A DNA stretch of 8,023 nucleotides, from positions 1 to 8,023 of the forward strand of contig CADCQZ010000460.1 of assembly GCA_902803675.1 (NCBI GenBank), in the 5' to 3' direction. The notes under the pieces are model-generated. The model saw only the letters and a list, made by a program, of their open reading frames with translations. It made no database searches and was not told the origin of the DNA. The translations under genes were made by a program, and so were the position numbers. Positions 6,388 to 8,023 of the stretch are shown piece by piece. Source of the stretch: an uncultured Eubacteriales bacterium (GTDB lineage Bacteria; Bacillota_A; Clostridia; Christensenellales; Aristaeellaceae). Each line of letters starts with the position of its first letter. Position 1 is the first letter of the stretch.

Positions 6388-6544
6388 CCGTCATCGCACA
6401 TATACCCGGGTCCGGTCTGCTCCTTTTTCGCGGCGGCAAACAGGCGGATGGATACAGTGGCTGCCGTGATACCGGTCAGGAAGATGCTCAGGATCAGCGG
6501 ATGAACGCGGCAGCCATGCACACGGCGAGGCTGGTATAAAGCAT
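6360..6544 (-). pseudogene. Possible frameshifted small membrane protein (low confidence)
   Basis: From an ATG at 6544 one frame reads MLYTSLAVCMAAAFIR and stops at 6494. The next frame continues with a hydrophobic stretch, PLILSIFLTGITAATVSIRL, then FAAAKKEQTGPGYMCDDG and a stop at 6362-6360. Joined by a single-base shift near 6500, they would give a protein of about 62 residues with one or two membrane helices and a basic then Cys-containing tail. The stop codon overlaps the -10 box of the next promoter. No family is recognised and the ribosome-binding site is weak (GGAAAG, about 13 bases away). It may be a decayed gene, or a chance open stretch in GC-rich DNA. Confidence 0.25.
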
Positions 6545-6683
6545 GGCACAGACGGGACTTTCCGGTGGAACGACGCGCACCGCAGGAACAGATGCGGTGG
6601 GTAACGGGAACTCCGGCAGGATATGCCGGGCTTCCTGTGTTCGCGGGCATGGGACGCCAGGCGTGAGCGGGAAAAGAAAAAAA
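6363..6683. other. Stretch without a convincing intact gene, containing hairpin-forming repeats
   Basis: No reading frame here has a recognisable protein along its length; the longer open frames are rich in Arg, Pro, Ser and Cys, as expected for chance frames in GC-rich DNA. Two hairpins stand out: CACCGCA/TGCGGTG (6578-6584 with 6593-6599, 8-base loop) and a 12-base arm pair at 6607-6618 and 6624-6635 with two imperfect positions and a 5-base loop. The possible frameshifted membrane ORF and the promoter of the downstream unit take up the left end. Confidence 0.5.
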
Positions 6684-6715
6684 CCGGCAGCGCCTCATTG
6701 ATGAAGCCCGGCCGG
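6672..6715 (-). terminator. Intrinsic terminator of the ABM-like gene
   Basis: In the minus-strand transcript, CCGGC (6715-6711) pairs with GCCGG (6688-6684), enclosing a partly paired inner region that includes the complementary TCAT and ATGA segments. A U-tract of UUUUUUUCUUUU (6683-6672) follows directly. It begins 25 bases after the stop codon at 6740. The stem is imperfect in the middle, but the outer pairs and the long U-run make a terminator likely. Confidence 0.75.
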
Positions 6716-6739
6716 GTGTGGAGCCATAAAGCATATTTC

Positions 6740-7084
6740 CTATACGGTGTATCCCAAATTGATATCAAACGGTGAGATCAGAAGTTTCTGCAAGGCTTTC
6801 ATGTAGTTATCAAAAAACAGTTTTATGGCTTTTCCGTAGTTCTCTTTTGTGTCAAATTCCCAATACGAATAGTATTTGACGCACTTGACGACTTTGGTCA
6901 ATTCTCTCGGAGGTCCACCCGGTGCAATACCATCTATGGTAAAGAACCGCTTGAAATACTTTATGGAAAGGCAGCCTTCGCATTTTTTCTGGACAGCGGA
7001 CATTTCGCTGACCATTGCTTCAAATTGTTCCAGCTTATCAGGCCTTACCTGAAACAGTTTTACTTCCACGAAGCTTTTTTCCAT
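6740..7084 (-). CDS. Small dimeric alpha/beta-barrel (ABM-like) protein
   Basis: The 114-residue protein begins with a strand (SFVEVKLFQVRPDKLEQFEA), then a helix with a CxxC-like pair (KKCEGC, Cys35 and Cys38) and the strand CLSIKYFKR. A glycine- and proline-rich loop (DGIAPGGPPRELTK, 51-64), a core strand (KYYSYWEFDT, 70-79), and a helical segment before SPFDINLGYTV complete it. This order fits the ABM/ferredoxin-like dimeric barrel family, whose members include quinol monooxygenases and heme-degrading enzymes; many clostridial members are uncharacterised. The catalytic role cannot be read here. Codons are clearly richer in A and T than in the flanking genes, which may mean recent acquisition. 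AGAGG upstream of the ATG at 7084 is a modest ribosome-binding site. It is followed by its own terminator, so it is probably transcribed alone. Confidence 0.77.
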   Translation of the reverse strand: MEKSFVEVKLFQVRPDKLEQFEAMVSEMSAVQKKCEGCLSIKYFKRFFTIDGIAPGGPPRELTKVVKCVKYYSYWEFDTKENYGKAIKLFFDNYMKALQKLLISPFDINLGYTV

Positions 7085-7156
7085 GGCTTATCCTCTCTGA
7101 TGGACATATTTGGCTGATCTCCTTATTCCTTTTGTTTTTTTGTCTTTTTAATGGCA

Positions 7157-7180
7157 AAATCCCGCCTCTCTGCGGGACTT
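7157..7180 (-). terminator. Leader hairpin or weak terminator upstream of the ABM-like gene
   Basis: In minus-strand RNA, AAGUCCCGC (7180-7172) pairs with GCGGGAUUU (7165-7157) through 9 pairs, one a G-U wobble, around the loop AGAGAG. A short U-run (UUUUG, part of which is in the stem) follows. The wobble pair exists only in the minus-strand transcript, which favours that direction. It could end transcripts from the kinase-like gene or attenuate the ABM-like gene, 72 bases downstream. Confidence 0.5.
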
Positions 7181-7262
7181 TGTCATTGCTCCGGGACCGC
7201 ACTTTATCATCCCAAGACCGGTTTTGACACCACAAACTGAGTATTGAAGCGGCCGGTGTTCT

Positions 7263-7294
7263 GCATGATGCATGATCTCCATGATCATTCATGC
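7263..7294. repeat. Bulged 12-bp inverted repeat
   Basis: GCATGA (7263-7268) pairs with TCATGC (7289-7294), and ATGATC (7272-7277) pairs with GATCAT (7283-7288). There is a 3-base bulge (TGC) on one side and a 5-base loop. It is in the gap between the kinase-like gene and the ABM-like gene, with no U-tract beside it. A protein-binding site or RNA structure is possible; no partner is identified. Confidence 0.55.
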
Positions 7295-7345
7295 CCGCGC
7301 GACCGGTCCCATGGCGGGATACAGGCCCCAGCCCGGACGCGTTTA

Positions 7346-8023
7346 TTAGTCCTTCTTCATTTTCCGGACCAGGTGGGTACCCGCGTACACGCAGATGAAA
7401 TACCCTGTGACGCCGATGGACCGCAGGGCGATGGCGTCGAAAGGCCCGCTGTTTTCAAGAGGCGAGACGGTGCACAGAGTAGTGGAGCCGATGAACAGCG
7501 CTACGACCAGGATGCCTTCGATGATATACCGGATCATGCGCTTGATATTCTTCAGGGCGTTGTCTTCAAAGGAAAACTGGGTGTGGACCTTGATCTGTCC
7601 TTTTTCCAGCATATCCAGCGCATCGGCCTTCTTCACCGCGGAATCCGTCAGGCCGTTAGCGAGCTGGATCAGTTTCATGGCGATCTCAGGGTTCATCTTC
7701 TCCGGATGCTCAAAATTCAGGTTAAGATCAAAGCCGCCGCCCACCTTGTCCATGAAGTAGTTGAGGATATTGATCTTGGGGCTGAGCGCTTTGACAGTGC
7801 CCTCCACCGCGGTGATCCCGCGTGCCAGATTGGTAATGAAAGGATCGATCTTGTAGTTTTCCTCCTGAAGGCCGCCGAGGATGGTACCCATAAGATCGCC
7901 CAGATCAAAGTCGCCGAAGTCGCCTCCGTTAAACTGGCCGCACATGCCTTCGCACATCTCCAGCATTGCGCCGTGATTGATCTCACCCTGGGGCTGCGCC
8001 ACCTGCAGCACTGTGCGTTTGAG
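7346..8023 (-). CDS. AarF/ABC1/UbiB-family kinase-like protein, C-terminal part
   Basis: The reading frame is open to the right edge, so the N-terminal kinase-like domain lies outside the window; 225 residues are visible. The fragment includes a Gly/Asp-rich stretch (GGDFGDFDLGDLMG), then the diagnostic segment DPFITNLARGITAVEGTVKALSPKIN (split here as DPFITNLARG and ITAVEGTVKALSPKIN; about residues 60-85). AarF/UbiB proteins typically read LARALxxLEGxxxxLDPxxN there. The end has two hydrophobic helices near 168-185 and 198-217 with a basic C-terminus (RKMKKD), the usual membrane anchor of this family. Family members support isoprenoid-quinone or other lipid metabolism through an atypical kinase fold; the exact role in this organism is unknown. 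A GTG at 8011 could be read as a start but is internal to the family's domain, so the gene is cut by the window. Confidence 0.86.
   Translation of the reverse strand, partial: LKRTVLQVAQPQGEINHGAMLEMCEGMCGQFNGGDFGDFDLGDLMGTILGGLQEENYKIDPFITNLARGITAVEGTVKALSPKINILNYFMDKVGGGFDLNLNFEHPEKMNPEIAMKLIQLANGLTDSAVKKADALDMLEKGQIKVHTQFSFEDNALKNIKRMIRYIIEGILVVALFIGSTTLCTVSPLENSGPFDAIALRSIGVTGYFICVYAGTHLVRKMKKD

Noticed and set aside
6391..6768. Minus-strand open frames of about 125 codons across the gap downstream of the ABM-like gene
   Set aside because: They overlap the 3' end of the ABM-like gene and its terminator, and are rich in Arg, Ser, Pro, Cys and His with no domain. Only the last hydrophobic part was kept, as a low-confidence pseudogene.
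1..8023. tRNA, rRNA, CRISPR array, insertion sequence or prophage genes
   Set aside because: I read both strands and saw no cloverleaf-like gene, no regularly spaced repeats, no transposase or phage proteins and no terminal inverted repeats.

Overview
The window is GC-rich, and every gene I can support lies on the minus strand, so transcription runs from position 8023 toward 1. Strong AGGAGG-type ribosome-binding sites, sigma-A-like promoters, a fused FeoAB ferrous-iron transporter with a tiny Cys-rich partner, and a YesL-type membrane protein together suggest an anaerobic, high-GC member of the Clostridia (gut or rumen type). This placement is an inference from gene content, not a phylogeny.

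In order of transcription: (1) 8023-7346, the C-terminal part of an AarF/ABC1/UbiB-family kinase-like protein with two membrane helices. (2) 7345-7085, a 261-bp gap holding a bulged 12-bp inverted repeat and a leader or terminator hairpin. (3) 7084-6740, a small dimeric alpha/beta-barrel (antibiotic biosynthesis monooxygenase-like) protein, visibly richer in A+T than its neighbours and followed by an intrinsic terminator. (4) 6683-6363, a stretch without a convincing intact gene, containing hairpins and a possible frameshifted small membrane protein. (5) 6387-4761, a self-contained transcription unit: sigma-A promoter, two near-direct repeats at the predicted transcript start, a ParB/sulfiredoxin-fold plus HAD-phosphatase fusion, an 8-bp-overlapping stand-alone HAD paralogue, and a 12-bp-stem terminator. 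(6) 4771-2166, the iron-uptake operon: a promoter whose -35 box sits inside the preceding terminator's U-tract, a FeoA-FeoB fusion, and a 48-residue Cys-rich FeoB-associated membrane protein. (7) 2144-1, a third operon with an extended -10 promoter: YesL/DUF624-like membrane protein, a GTG-started SAM methyltransferase, and the N-terminal part of the redox chaperone Hsp33 (hslO), which continues past the window edge.

The best candidate for something undescribed is the ParB-like/HAD fusion with its overlapping HAD paralogue. The two HAD domains align without gaps over about 83 residues (roughly 35 identities by hand count), but the fused copy has lost the second acidic residue of HAD motif IV. 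The rest of the window is recognisable housekeeping, iron-transport and stress genes.
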